Positions 8,675-16,038 of a stretch of 64,000 nt of DNA are shown here, one piece after another. The notes beneath the pieces are model-generated. The model was not told the DNA's origin and searched no databases. It saw only the letters and a program-made list of their open reading frames with translations. Source of the stretch: Brotaphodocola sp003480315 (GTDB lineage Bacteria > Bacillota > Clostridia > Lachnospirales > Lachnospiraceae); NCBI RefSeq assembly GCF_964246085.1, contig NZ_CAXTPD010000017.1; one strand, written 5' to 3'. Numbering within the stretch: the stretch's first letter is position 1; each line of letters opens with the position of its first letter. Both the position numbers and the translations under genes were made by a program.

Positions 8675-8676
8675 GC
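8675..8676. other. Right attachment core (GC) of IME 1
   Basis: GC between element end (...gagcatta) and maff2 sequence (gccagggttg). It is the partner of the GC at 835-836. The 9-mer gcacatgag at 8661-8669 is repeated at 891-899 near the other end. Confidence 0.85.
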
Positions 8677-8796
8677 GCCAGGGTTGTCGTTGCCGTAACC
8701 TTCCAGCAGGTTGATGACACCCCAGATACCAAGACCAGCGCCCAGAGCGATAACGAGCGTCTGAAGAACGGTAATTGCCTGTTCAAAAAATGCCAT
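8677..8796 (-). pseudogene. maff2: Maff2 family protein, 5' part of gene split by IME 1
   Basis: Forty codons from an ATG at 8796 encode MAFFEQAITVLQTLVIALGA and continue to ..NLLEGYGNDNPG, the typical N-terminus of Maff2 proteins. The frame runs 5 codons into IME 1 (..ANAHVR) before a stop. The intact gene is restored by joining to 836-738. Confidence 0.85.
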
Positions 8797-8856
8797 AAAT
8801 AATATTAGCCGGAATCATTTGAATGATTAGTTAGGTTTGTTTCATAAGCGCACAAA

Positions 8857-8901
8857 AGCCGGAACAATCTGCCCTCGATATATGAGAGCCTGATTCCGGC
8901 T
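8857..8901 (-). promoter_or_regulatory. Hairpin in the traG-maff2 intergenic region
   Basis: AGCCGGAA (8857-8864) pairs with TTCCGGCT (8894-8901). On the minus strand the stem is followed by TTTGTG, so it could act as a weak terminator or attenuator between traG and maff2. No gene was found in 8797-9012. Confidence 0.4.
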
Positions 8902-9012
8902 GTCCTCCTTTTTCATTATTTTGTTGATGATTGCCCGCTTTGTACGCCAATGGCCTCAACAGAGGCAGTTGCGGCAAATAGATACGATCACTCCTTTCTC
9001 AGCGGAACCGTA

Positions 9013-9823
9013 TTACACGCCCTCCGTGTCTACTTCATATACATCGCAGACCTCATCAGGCTTGAGTTTTAGTCTGGCAGACAAAAATGCTTCAATATCA
9101 AAGGTATTTCGCTTGTCTGCATCAGCTGTGTATTTGAAATTAGGGTGTCTGGTAATGTCATACTTGTCTGAAAGAAACGGACGCACACCGCGCAACTGCA
9201 AGATGCACTTGCCGCCATCCATAACTGCCAGCTCGTCCTGGCTCATCAGCTCTTTTCCCAATTTCTGATAGTTGAGCGAGTGGGAGGTCTCCCGTCCCCG
9301 GCTCTCTCCGGTGTTGTAAGTGTCTATGGTCTCCTTTCCCAGAACAGCCGCCAGCTCTTTCAGCGTTGTTGGCTCTTTGCCACCCAGGAAGATGGAAGTA
9401 TCCATATTGCCGATGATGGTATCAGCATTATCTTTGTAAATTGCCTTGAGCTGGCTCTGTGCCTGCAACACCAGACAGGCAGAGATTTCACGGCTTCGGA
9501 TGGTGGCCACCAGCTTTTCCAGCTTCGGAATCTGCCCGATGTTAGCACACTCATCAATCAAACAGCGCACATGAACCGGAAGCCTGCCGCCATACACATC
9601 ATCGGCCTTTTCACAAAGCAGGTTGAATAACTGGGTGTAGCACATGGAAATGAGAAAGTTAAAACTGTCATCCGTATCACTCATAATGAGGAACAGAGCC
9701 GTTTTTCTGTCTCCCAGCGTATCCAGTTCCAACTCATCGTAGGATGTAACCTCGCGCAGCTCCGCAATATCAAATACGGCCAGACGCGCACCGCAGGAAA
9801 TCAAAATCGACTTAGCGGTTTTG
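9013..9823 (-). pseudogene. traG: TraG/VirD4 coupling protein, 3' part of gene split by IME 2
   Basis: About 270 codons encode the C-terminal half of the type IV coupling ATPase. They include the Walker B region (VRCLIDECANIGQIPKLEKL), QAQSQLKAIYKDNADTIIGN, LFLGGKE-type sequence and the family's usual ending (GVRPFLSDKYDITRHPNF). The frame opens at the IME 2 crossover (CAAAACCGC..., K-T-A-K-S). With 26665-27681 and one GG dinucleotide it forms a 609-residue TraG, the normal family length. Confidence 0.9.
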
Positions 9824-9825
9824 CC
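9824..9825. other. Left attachment core (CC) of IME 2
   Basis: CC flanked by traG sequence on the left and element sequence (agagacaaattgtc, containing the palindrome GACAAATTGTC) on the right; the matching CC is at 26663-26664. Confidence 0.85.
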
Positions 9826-9873
9826 AGAGACAAATTGTCAAGGACTTTTTCATCAAATTTACAAAAAATCCAC

Positions 9874-9912
9874 AAAAAAGGTGTCAGAAGCACCGTATGG
9901 CTCCTGACACCT
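9874..9912 (-). terminator. Strong terminator near IME 2 left end
   Basis: AGGTGTCAG (9879-9887) and CTGACACCT (9904-9912) form a perfect 9-bp stem. On the minus strand it is followed by a T run (TTTTTTGTGG). It ends the operon running leftward from the rep and TnpW genes, insulating traG from it. Confidence 0.8.
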
Positions 9913-9923
9913 CGTTTGATAGA

Positions 9924-10289
9924 TTACATTTTTCCGTTCAGCAGGTCTTTGCAGAGATACGCATAGTCTGGCAGCTGGTTGATATATGGCTCCCAGCGCC
10001 GCTTGATTTCGGCCAATTCCAGCGGATCGGCTGCTTCCAGTGCATGATCGTTGCCTGTCATATATAAAACATCCGTAGCAACATCATCCAAACACCTGCC
10101 GCAGAGATCGGCGGCTGATTCGATTCTGATACCGGTATCCACATAGACTGGATTGATGCCAATCGCCAGCCAGACATAGCCTACCTTGTCCGACCAGAGC
10201 AGTTCAAAATCAGGGCTTTGCCGCAGATGTTCCGCAAAGACCTCCTTTACTCGTTCAATTTCATGCTTCTCTTTTTCTGTGTAAAGCAT
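9924..10289 (-). CDS. Hypothetical protein, last gene of the IME 2 rep operon
   Basis: A 121-residue acidic protein that I do not recognise. It starts MLYTEKEKHEIERVKEVFAE and contains LLWSDKVGYVWLAIG, a short Cys pair (ADLCGRCLDDVATDVL) and ends KDLLNGKM. The start at 10289 is chosen because AAGGAGG lies 8 bases upstream; another in-frame ATG six bases earlier is too close to it. No membrane segment or signal peptide is visible. Confidence 0.6.
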   Translation of the reverse strand: MLYTEKEKHEIERVKEVFAEHLRQSPDFELLWSDKVGYVWLAIGINPVYVDTGIRIESAADLCGRCLDDVATDVLYMTGNDHALEAADPLELAEIKRRWEPYINQLPDYAYLCKDLLNGKM

Positions 10290-10366
10290 TTTCATGTCCT
10301 CCTTGGCTAAAGTTTTGGTGTGTACCATCATCAGTTTAACACAAGGCGGCTGGCTTTATCAGCCGG

Positions 10367-10558
10367 TCACATCTGCTGTATCTCGTTTTTGAGCATACGC
10401 TTGATTTTGTCGCTCATGGTTTCAGTGCTGGTATTGCTGAAATGGACGCGCACTTTGTAGGTGGTCTTGCCGATTTTCTTTACCAGCGCAGGGGCGTCCT
10501 CCGGCGCTCTGGCCGGGGTGGTGTCTGCGGTCTGCATGGTGCGGGTTTCTTCGCTCAT
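10367..10558 (-). CDS. tnpW: TnpW family transposon-encoded protein
   Basis: A 63-residue protein. The C-terminal part (KIGKTTYKVRVHFSNTSTET followed by MSDKIKRMLKNEI) is the recognisable core of TnpW proteins of the Tn4451/Tn4453 group; function unknown. The ATG at 10558 has AAAGGAGCGCC ahead of it; a start at 10609 would be longer but lacks a site. It follows the DnaC-like gene as in IME 1. Confidence 0.75.
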   Translation of the reverse strand: MSEETRTMQTADTTPARAPEDAPALVKKIGKTTYKVRVHFSNTSTETMSDKIKRMLKNEIQQM

Positions 10559-10601
10559 GGCGCTCCTTTCTCCGGGCGGGGCTGCTCCGTCCGGCAAAAA
10601 A

Positions 10602-11465
10602 TTACTCATGCTTACGGTTTACAATGTCTTTCGCCGCCTGCTTGGTGGCTCCGGCGTTTTCCTCCCGGAAGTTCTTCCCGGCAAAGAGGATCGGGGCGCA
10701 CCGTTCCAGGATACGGTCATAGATACGGGCGTGGGTCAGGTCGGGCGGGTTCTTGAGTTCGGCCAGCTTCAGATTGGTGGTGATTATCATGGGCCTGCGG
10801 CTGCGGTAGCGGCTGTCAATGACGAAAAACATCTGCTCCATCGCATACTCGGTACTGCGCTCCACACCCAGATCGTCAATGATGAGCAGGTCGTACTCGT
10901 CAAAGCTGGCGATAAAGTCAGCCCTGTCCTCGGAGAACATCCCTGTCAGGCGGTTCAAGATGGTGGGAAAGTTCGTCATCAGCACCGGCACATCCCGGTC
11001 AAGCAGGGCGTTGGCGATACAACCGGCGAAAAAGGACTTGCCGGTTCCCACATCCCCAAACAGCAGCAGGCCGGTATTGTTCTTGTAAGCCTCCTTCCAG
11101 TTCTCCACATAGGCGCGGGCCTTGTCCATCAGGGGATTTTGGCCATTGTCGTTGGCAAAGGTGTAGTCGTACAGATAGCGGTCTTGCAGGCCCTGGGCCT
11201 TCCGGCGCTTGATACGCTCCATGCGGCGCTGCCGTTCCTCAGCGGCCTTGCGCTGTTCCTCGGCCTCCCGCTGGCACTGGCAGATACAGCGGGGCATGAA
11301 GTAGCCCGGTTTTCCAAAGCATGGCACAACGGTCTGCCTCTGGCCGCCGCATTTCTTACAGTGAATGAGCCCGTCTGACGGGTCTATATACTCGTCCCCG
11401 GCCAATTCCACACCGGCAGCTGCCTTGTCGATCAGCGCCCGGATTTCTGCGGTAATCTCAATCAT
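10602..11465 (-). CDS. DnaC-like ATP-binding protein
   Basis: A 287-residue helicase-loader-type AAA+ ATPase. An N-terminal zinc motif (CKKCGGQRQTVVPC ... CICQC) precedes Walker A GDVGTGKSFFAGCIANALLD, Walker B LLIIDDLGVERS and sensor PMIITTNLKL. It is clearly homologous to the IME 1 protein (2866-3720). Start overlaps the upstream Rep gene stop (ATGA). Probable role: helicase loading during replication of the excised element. Confidence 0.87.
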   Translation of the reverse strand: MIEITAEIRALIDKAAAGVELAGDEYIDPSDGLIHCKKCGGQRQTVVPCFGKPGYFMPRCICQCQREAEEQRKAAEERQRRMERIKRRKAQGLQDRYLYDYTFANDNGQNPLMDKARAYVENWKEAYKNNTGLLLFGDVGTGKSFFAGCIANALLDRDVPVLMTNFPTILNRLTGMFSEDRADFIASFDEYDLLIIDDLGVERSTEYAMEQMFFVIDSRYRSRRPMIITTNLKLAELKNPPDLTHARIYDRILERCAPILFAGKNFREENAGATKQAAKDIVNRKHE

Positions 11466-12196
11466 ACAGTTTCATCCTCCTTTACGCTGTAATCCCGGTT
11501 GCGGGTGGGCAGGGCCGCCTTTTTCGCGTCCTCACTGGCCCAGCGCCGGATGGTGGCTGCATGGCTCTGATACCGCTTGCCGGTAGAAGCCATGTACTCG
11601 GACAGCTTTTCGATGTACTGGCCCCATACAGTGGGAAAGCTGGCCTGCAAGTCTGCCAGTTCTTCATCCGTCAGGAAAACATTCTGGTAACGGCCATAGG
11701 CGCGGGCGGAGCGTCCCTTCTCTATCTCTCTCTTTATCTCTATCTCTTTCTCTAACTCTATCTCTATCTCTGGTGGACGAATGTCGGACAAATGTCCGCC
11801 ACTTGTCCGGGGCGCGGAAAGAGCCTTGTTTTGGAGCCTCGCCGCACGCTTTCGCTCGGCCTCGGTGGAGGACTGGCCGATCAGCAGTTCAATATTGCTC
11901 ATGTAGAAGGTGCCGCTGTCCAGCACTTCCACAAGACCCAGCTTCAAAAAGATCTGCAAGGCTCTCTCCACAGTGCCGATCTGCTGGCGGGTGATGGTGG
12001 CGATCATCTGCGCCGTGTAAGGAATGTCCTCGTCAAGTTGAAGCCGTCCACCATGTTTCAGCGATTTCAGATACAGCTTGAGCAGAATGTTGGAATACAG
12101 CACACCATCCTGCATACTTTCCAGCAGCACGATGGAATCATCGTCAAAATAGTTTTCTTTGAGTTTCAGGTAATAATATTTTCGGTTGTCTGACAT
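11462..12196 (-). CDS. Replication initiator / phage replisome-organizer-like protein
   Basis: A 244-residue protein. The N-terminus (KYYYLKLKENYFDDDSIVLL, DGVLYSNILLKLYLKSLKHGG, YTAQMIATITRQQIGTVERA) is the winged-helix replisome-organizer type. A charged Glu/Ile/Lys repeat linker follows, then a C-terminal segment (YGRYQNVFLTDEELADLQ..SHAATIRRWASEDAKK) homologous to RepA of IME 1. IME 1 and IME 2 therefore share the C-terminus but have different initiator N-domains. AGGAGGAACCCT precedes the ATG. Confidence 0.8.
   Translation of the reverse strand: MSDNRKYYYLKLKENYFDDDSIVLLESMQDGVLYSNILLKLYLKSLKHGGRLQLDEDIPYTAQMIATITRQQIGTVERALQIFLKLGLVEVLDSGTFYMSNIELLIGQSSTEAERKRAARLQNKALSAPRTSGGHLSDIRPPEIEIELEKEIEIKREIEKGRSARAYGRYQNVFLTDEELADLQASFPTVWGQYIEKLSEYMASTGKRYQSHAATIRRWASEDAKKAALPTRNRDYSVKEDETV
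11720..11815. repeat. Repeat tract in the IME 2 rep gene linker (candidate origin)
   Basis: A run of about nine tctcta/tctctt hexamers (11720-11772) encodes an E-I-E-K-rich linker. Next to it are three degenerate 12-bp units around ggacaaatgtcc (about 11774-11812), one nearly palindromic. Its position parallels the iterons of IME 1. Confidence 0.5.
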
Positions 12197-12309
12197 AGGG
12201 TTCCTCCTTGGGGTTTCTCTTGGGATTCTGTACGCATTTTAAGGCCGTTTTAGGGGTCGGAGGATAAATCTATCAGGCCCCCAGCGACACCCTCGAAAAA
12301 AGCCTTGAT
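12197..12309. other. Conserved non-coding segment between rep and VLP genes
   Basis: This segment and 4479-4587 of IME 1 share blocks such as ggataaat.tatca, gacaccct and aaaaaagccttgattta at the same spacing, although neither contains a gene. It may be a leader, an attenuator or part of a replication origin. Confidence 0.4.
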
Positions 12310-12708
12310 TTACAAGGGGTTTTCAGCCCCTAAAGCGTGACATTTCGCCCTTTGTTTCCGCTTGCGCTGGGCGGCCTTGATACGCTTCATGCGTCCGGCA
12401 CATTCCGTGCAGTATTTGGCCCGGTTGGAGCCGGGGGTGAACAGCGCCCCGCAGACGGCGCACCGTTTGGCGTCCAGGCGGTGGAACAGGGCCGTTTCCA
12501 GTTCTCTGTCCAGCGGCAGCACCGCCGCCCGGAACCACCGGCACAACAGGGAGTAGGAAATGGACTGGACGCAGACACATTCCTCCCCATCATCCAGCGC
12601 GATACAGTGGCCGCCGTCATAGTTGCAGCACTCATGTACCAGCCGCCGCGCTCTGCGGTACTGACGGTAGTCCATGACGGGGACGGGTTCAGGCTTGCTT
12701 TTTTTCAT
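12310..12708 (-). CDS. Cysteine-rich VLP domain protein
   Basis: A 132-residue homologue of the IME 1 protein at 4588-4974: RLVHECCNYDGGHCIALDDG, CVCVQSISYSLLCRWFRAA, CAVCGALFTPGSNRAKYCTE, then a basic tail. The conserved cysteine spacing suggests metal binding. Its start overlaps the upstream small Cys-rich gene. Confidence 0.8.
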   Translation of the reverse strand: MKKSKPEPVPVMDYRQYRRARRLVHECCNYDGGHCIALDDGEECVCVQSISYSLLCRWFRAAVLPLDRELETALFHRLDAKRCAVCGALFTPGSNRAKYCTECAGRMKRIKAAQRKRKQRAKCHALGAENPL

Positions 12709-12865
12709 GCTGGCACTTCCTACACCCGCCGCAGTTGCCGCAGCCCTGGCAGGCATGGGCCTCCGGCTCCGGGCCGGTGGGCGCGTCTGCCGATTCCGGC
12801 TGCAAGAGGGCAAGGGGCAGGCGGATATTCAGGTGGATAGTGACGGGCAAAATAATTTGCTTCAT
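12689..12865 (-). CDS. Small cysteine-rich protein
   Basis: A 58-residue protein beginning MKQIILPVTIHLNIRLPLAL and ending in a dense Cys cluster (ACQGCGNCGGCRKCQHEKKQ). The spacing suggests a metal site. GGAGGTCACT lies before the ATG at 12865. It overlaps the VLP gene by 20 bases, so the two are probably co-translated. Family not recognised. Confidence 0.6.
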   Translation of the reverse strand: MKQIILPVTIHLNIRLPLALLQPESADAPTGPEPEAHACQGCGNCGGCRKCQHEKKQA

Positions 12866-12900
12866 ACAGTGACCTCCTTCAATGAATTTACTGTTAAATA

Positions 12901-12942
12901 TTCGTGCAAAGTATTGTTTTCTTCGTGCAAATGGCATATACT
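12901..12942 (+). promoter_or_regulatory. Promoter and direct-repeat operator of the toxin-antitoxin operon
   Basis: A -35 TTGTTT (12914-12919) and a -10 TATACT (12937-12942) are separated by 17 bases. The 10-mer TTCGTGCAAA occurs at 12901 and 12923 (22-bp period), flanking and overlapping the promoter, as expected for antitoxin autoregulation. Confidence 0.65.
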
Positions 12943-12971
12943 AAAAGTACCAGCAGAAAGGGGTTGATCGT

Positions 12972-13250
12972 ATGGCTGGAAATACCACAAACATCAGTAT
13001 CCGCATGGACGCAGATTTGAAAGCGCAAGCGGACGCACTGTTTACTGAACTTGGCATGAACCTGACTACGGCGTTTAACATCTTTGTGCGCCAGTCGCTT
13101 CGTGAAGGAGGCATTCCTTTTGAAGTAAGGCTGGAACAACCGAACAAAGAAACGGTTGCTGCCATGCTGGAAGCGGAAAGGATTGCAAAAGACCCGTCTG
13201 TAAAGGGCTACAATGACCTTGACGAGTTATTTGCTGACCTGAAAAGATGA
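12972..13250 (+). CDS. RelB/DinJ family antitoxin
   Basis: A 92-residue antitoxin. The N-terminal ribbon-helix-helix domain (NTTNISIRMDADLKAQADAL .. LGMNLTTAFNIFVRQSL) should bind the operator upstream. The C-terminal part (LEAERIAKDPSVKGYNDLDE) should bind the toxin. AAAGGGGTTGATCGT precedes the ATG. It overlaps the toxin gene by 4 bases. It is on the plus strand, opposite to the rest of IME 2, with its own promoter and terminator, so it is a self-contained module. Confidence 0.9.
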   Translation: MAGNTTNISIRMDADLKAQADALFTELGMNLTTAFNIFVRQSLREGGIPFEVRLEQPNKETVAAMLEAERIAKDPSVKGYNDLDELFADLKR

Positions 13251-13537
13251 AAGAAACCAAATATACCGTCAAGTACACGACCAGTTTCAAAAAAGACTAC
13301 AAACGAGCCATCAAGCGTGGCTTGAAGATCGAACTGCTGGAGCAGGTCGTAGCATTGCTGGCAATGGGCGAACCGCTGCCGGATAAGAACCGTGACCATG
13401 ACCTGTCCGGCGATTGGGTAGGCCATCGAGAATGTCATATTCTCCCGGACTGGCTGCTTGTCTACCGCATAGAGGATGATGTTCTGGTGCTGACGCTGGC
13501 CCGCACCGGCACACACAGCGACTTGTTCGGCAAATAA
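13247..13537 (+). CDS. YafQ/RelE-type mRNA interferase toxin
   Basis: A 96-residue toxin of the YafQ group. It has TTSFKKDYKRAIKRGL at the N-terminus, then NRDHDLSGDWVGHRECHILP with the conserved His/Arg/Glu/His positions, and DWLLVYRIEDDVLVL. The family cleaves ribosome-bound mRNA; the paired RelB-like protein should neutralise it. In this element it probably stabilises IME 2 by killing or arresting cells that lose it (inference). Confidence 0.9.
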   Translation: MKETKYTVKYTTSFKKDYKRAIKRGLKIELLEQVVALLAMGEPLPDKNRDHDLSGDWVGHRECHILPDWLLVYRIEDDVLVLTLARTGTHSDLFGK

Positions 13538-13545
13538 ACAGTCTG

Positions 13546-13578
13546 CCGCCGTATGGGGAAACCTGTACGGCGGTTTTT
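13546..13578 (+). terminator. Terminator of the toxin-antitoxin operon
   Basis: CCGCCGTA (13546-13553) and TACGGCGG (13566-13573) form an 8-bp stem followed by TTTTT. Confidence 0.8.
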
Positions 13579-13614
13579 CTGTGTGCAAAAGTATGTCGTG
13601 AAACGCGGTAGCCC

Positions 13615-15060
13615 TTACCGCTCCGGCTCCCGGTCGTGAGACTTGTCCTGTTCCTGTCTGGACAGCTGCTCGGCGGTTTTGCGGAGCCGTTCCACTGCTT
13701 TCAAATCCTCCCGCATGGATTTCATGGCAAGCGTGTCCGTCTGCTTTCCAGCGGCCAGCTGGTCAATTTCCCGCTGCCATGCCTTTGGGGTGATTGCCTC
13801 GCCGCTGTCTTTCAGTTCTTTCAGATACCGGGTCGCTGCGTCATACAGAATCAGTTCCCGGCTGTGGCGCTGTTCAAACTGTTCCCGTTTTTCCGGCTTT
13901 ACTTTGGCAAGCTGCTTGTGGATGGACTTGTACTGGTTGTACTGTTCCCACATCTCCCCGCGCTCGGTAAGGGTAGTGATCCGGCGCTCGGCCTTGACGA
14001 TCTTTCCGCGCAGGTCATAGTAACGGCTGTTCATATCAGCGATTTTTTCATGAAGCTGCTGCATAGACTGGATGCCGTTTGCCTGCAAAAAGCTGAATAG
14101 TGCAGCGCTTTCTTGCAAAGCCCGGATTTTGCCGGTGCGGGTGTGGGGAGCGTTCAACTGCTGCTGAGCCTCCCACAAAGCTGTCAAGCTGCTTTGCTGT
14201 GTTTGTGGTTTTTCCGTTTCGGCTTTCGACCAGCAATAAAGACGGGTAATGCGGGCTTTGATTTCTTTCAGCAACTTGTTGTCGGCAGCGATCTGCCGGT
14301 TTACTTCGCCCTTGTCGGTGTGGATACCGCGCTTTTCCATTTGGCTGGCAGCTGGCCCCAGATGGACAGAGGGAATCTTATCAATGCCCTGCCGCTTGTA
14401 GCTGCGGTGGTCTACCAAGGCGGGATGACCGGCGGCCTCCAATGCCCGGTTGGTGCAGGCCGCCCATGCCGCCCGCCAAATCTCCACATTCCCTTTGTCG
14501 TTCCAGTCGGTGGTGTCCTCCCGGTGGTTCTTCCAGCCGCCTTTCCCGTCCGGGATACGCTGGCCGTTTTCGTCCAGGTCGTATGCCTTGCGGCACTTTG
14601 CGCCCCACTGTCCATTTTCTTTCAAAGGCCGGAGCGTCAGCATGATATGGACATGAGGGTTGCCGGTTCCCTTGTCATGGATAGCAAAGTCGGCGCACAT
14701 TCCTTTGTCTACAAAGTTGTCCTTCACATAGGACCGGACAAGGGCAAGCTGCTGTTCTATGGACAGTTCGCGGGGCAGAGCTGCCTCGATCTCACGGGCA
14801 AGCTGGCTGTCCCTTGCTTTCTCGATTTGCTCCACGCTGTTCCAGAGGGTGGAGCGGTCTGCAAACTCTGGCGGGGCGTGGGCAGGCAGCATGATCTCCG
14901 CATGGACAATGCCGCCTTTCCGGGTGTAGTCGTGGGTCATTCCGTCCCATTCATTTGTCAGCTTGGTTCCGCTGCGGTAAGCAGCTGCGGCAACGGCAGA
15001 ACGGCCTGCGCTGCGCTTGATGATACTGACGGGGATATGACAGAAATCTATGGGGAACAC
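13615..15060 (-). CDS. mobA: MobA/MobL family relaxase (MOBQ)
   Basis: A 481-residue relaxase. The N-terminus (IPVSIIKRSAGRSAVAAAAY RSG) carries the MobA/MobL signature, motif III is HDKGTGNPHVHIMLTLRPL, and a coiled-coil C-terminus follows. It nicks the oriT located just upstream (15206-15234). The start is uncertain: GTG at 15060 directly abuts the AAAGGAG site, and the next candidates are weaker. IME 1 uses an unrelated MOBP-type relaxase, so the two nested elements have different mobilization modules. Confidence 0.88.
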   Translation of the reverse strand: MFPIDFCHIPVSIIKRSAGRSAVAAAAYRSGTKLTNEWDGMTHDYTRKGGIVHAEIMLPAHAPPEFADRSTLWNSVEQIEKARDSQLAREIEAALPRELSIEQQLALVRSYVKDNFVDKGMCADFAIHDKGTGNPHVHIMLTLRPLKENGQWGAKCRKAYDLDENGQRIPDGKGGWKNHREDTTDWNDKGNVEIWRAAWAACTNRALEAAGHPALVDHRSYKRQGIDKIPSVHLGPAASQMEKRGIHTDKGEVNRQIAADNKLLKEIKARITRLYCWSKAETEKPQTQQSSLTALWEAQQQLNAPHTRTGKIRALQESAALFSFLQANGIQSMQQLHEKIADMNSRYYDLRGKIVKAERRITTLTERGEMWEQYNQYKSIHKQLAKVKPEKREQFEQRHSRELILYDAATRYLKELKDSGEAITPKAWQREIDQLAAGKQTDTLAMKSMREDLKAVERLRKTAEQLSRQEQDKSHDREPER

Positions 15061-15139
15061 CTCCTTTCAGTGAGGGGATAACAGGCTCTGTGGAGCCGGA
15101 CAAACGCAAAGCGGGTGTTTGGCTGCGCAGAGCACACAA

Positions 15140-15240
15140 GGGGTTTGGGGAGCGTAGCTTCCCATCGCGGACGAAGTACGCAACAGCCCCCGGCAGGGCG
15201 CACAGCACCGGCAACGGTGTATAAGTGCGCCCTTGTAAAC
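15140..15240. other. oriT: Candidate MOBQ origin of transfer of IME 2
   Basis: A small hairpin CACCG-GCAA-CGGTG (15206-15219) is followed by TATAAGTGCGCCCTTG. TAAGTGCGCCCT is the nick-site core of RSF1010/pIP501-type (MOBQ) origins, which agrees with the MobA relaxase next door. A degenerate GGGGTTTGGGGA..TTCCCA hairpin lies at 15140-15164. Confidence 0.8.
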
Positions 15241-15247
15241 AAGGGAC

Positions 15248-15538
15248 TTACGGCTTGTCCCCGGATTTCGGCAGTTTTGCGGCCAGTTCTGCCGCCCCCG
15301 GAAGATGGGACAGGGCAATCAGAAATGTTTTGACCTCCGCGCCGGAAAGGTCGGGAGCCAGCGGGAAAATCCCCTCCAAAACGGCTCCACGCTCAATCAG
15401 GCGGCGGGTGCGAACCCTGCGTTCTTCGTTCCGCTGCTTGTTCTCCAAAATCTTCTTTCGGTTTTCAAGCTGCCGAATCTCCTTCAGGACTTTCTCCCGT
15501 TCTTCTTTTTGGGGGTGGGCTGTAATTTTTTCGTTCAT
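15248..15538 (-). CDS. DUF3847 family protein
   Basis: A 96-residue, highly charged protein, probably mostly helical: EEREKVLKEIRQLENRKKIL (coiled coil) followed by RRVRTRRLIERGAVLEGIFP and a C-terminal helix ending KSGDKP. DUF3847 proteins sit next to MobA/MobL relaxases in Firmicute elements and may be relaxosome accessories. It lies just upstream of oriT. The ATG at 15538 has AGAGGTGCCTGAC in front. Confidence 0.7.
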   Translation of the reverse strand: MNEKITAHPQKEEREKVLKEIRQLENRKKILENKQRNEERRVRTRRLIERGAVLEGIFPLAPDLSGAEVKTFLIALSHLPGAAELAAKLPKSGDKP

Positions 15539-15566
15539 GTCAGGCACCTCTTTTCTTTGGAAATAC

Positions 15567-16028
15567 TCATAGATTGACCGTCCATTTCTGTCGAGCAAAG
15601 TACCGGCGCAGCCTCCGCAATGCGGCATGGATGGATTTTCCCGCCTGTGATGGCGTGATACCCTCCATTGCGGCAATATCTTTCACTTTCATACCCAGCA
15701 TATAGCGGGCGTGGACACGGCGAGCCTGCATAGGCGGAAGGGAAGAAATGGCTTCGTACAATCGCCGTATCAGTTCTTCGTATTCGGCTAATTCTTCTTT
15801 TTCTATCAGGTAGTCCTCCGGCGATGGCTGCGCCCAGCCGATGGCGGCATTTTCGATTCCATCGTTACAATCGAGGGAATAAAACGCCTTATACCGGAAC
15901 ATCTTGCGATCTCTGGCGGCCTCGGCTCTCTTATCCAGAAGAAACGCTTCGACGATCTCATCGGACACCTCCAAAAAAATGTCCTCTTTGCAAAATGGAT
16001 AATATTGTTTGAGATTGATGGTCTGCAT
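15567..16028 (-). CDS. Sigma-70-like helix-turn-helix protein, copy 1
   Basis: A 153-residue protein with a short N-terminal beta segment (MQTINLKQYYPFCKEDIFLE) and a C-terminal sigma-region-4-like domain (LPPMQARRVHARYMLGMKVK, DIAAMEGITPSQAGKSIHAA). The region 2 core-binding part appears reduced. It is the first of three similar genes in tandem with copies 2 and 3 and probably regulates element transcription. The start at 16028 matches copy 2 (MKTINLRWIYPHY). Confidence 0.7.
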   Translation of the reverse strand: MQTINLKQYYPFCKEDIFLEVSDEIVEAFLLDKRAEAARDRKMFRYKAFYSLDCNDGIENAAIGWAQPSPEDYLIEKEELAEYEELIRRLYEAISSLPPMQARRVHARYMLGMKVKDIAAMEGITPSQAGKSIHAALRRLRRYFARQKWTVNL

Positions 16029-16038
16029 AGGCACGCCC

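Larger units (their letters stand above)
837..8676. mobile_element. IME 1, 7.84-kb mobilizable element inserted in maff2
   Basis: The boundaries are read from the split maff2 frame: ICE sequence ends ...gagattttGC at 836 and resumes GCcagggttgtcg after 8676. The GC dinucleotide is present on both sides, as expected for large serine recombinase crossover. Contents on the minus strand: lipoprotein and Cys-rich secreted protein genes, MobC, relaxase, VLP protein, RepA with iterons, DnaC-like ATPase, TnpW-like protein and a large serine recombinase next to the left end. The ends carry imperfect inverted repeats (ATGTG..TAAAG..GTAATA inward from each end). Confidence 0.9.

Noticed and set aside
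14113..15081. 322-codon open frame on the plus strand
   Set aside because: Antisense to the mobA relaxase with its conserved metal motif.
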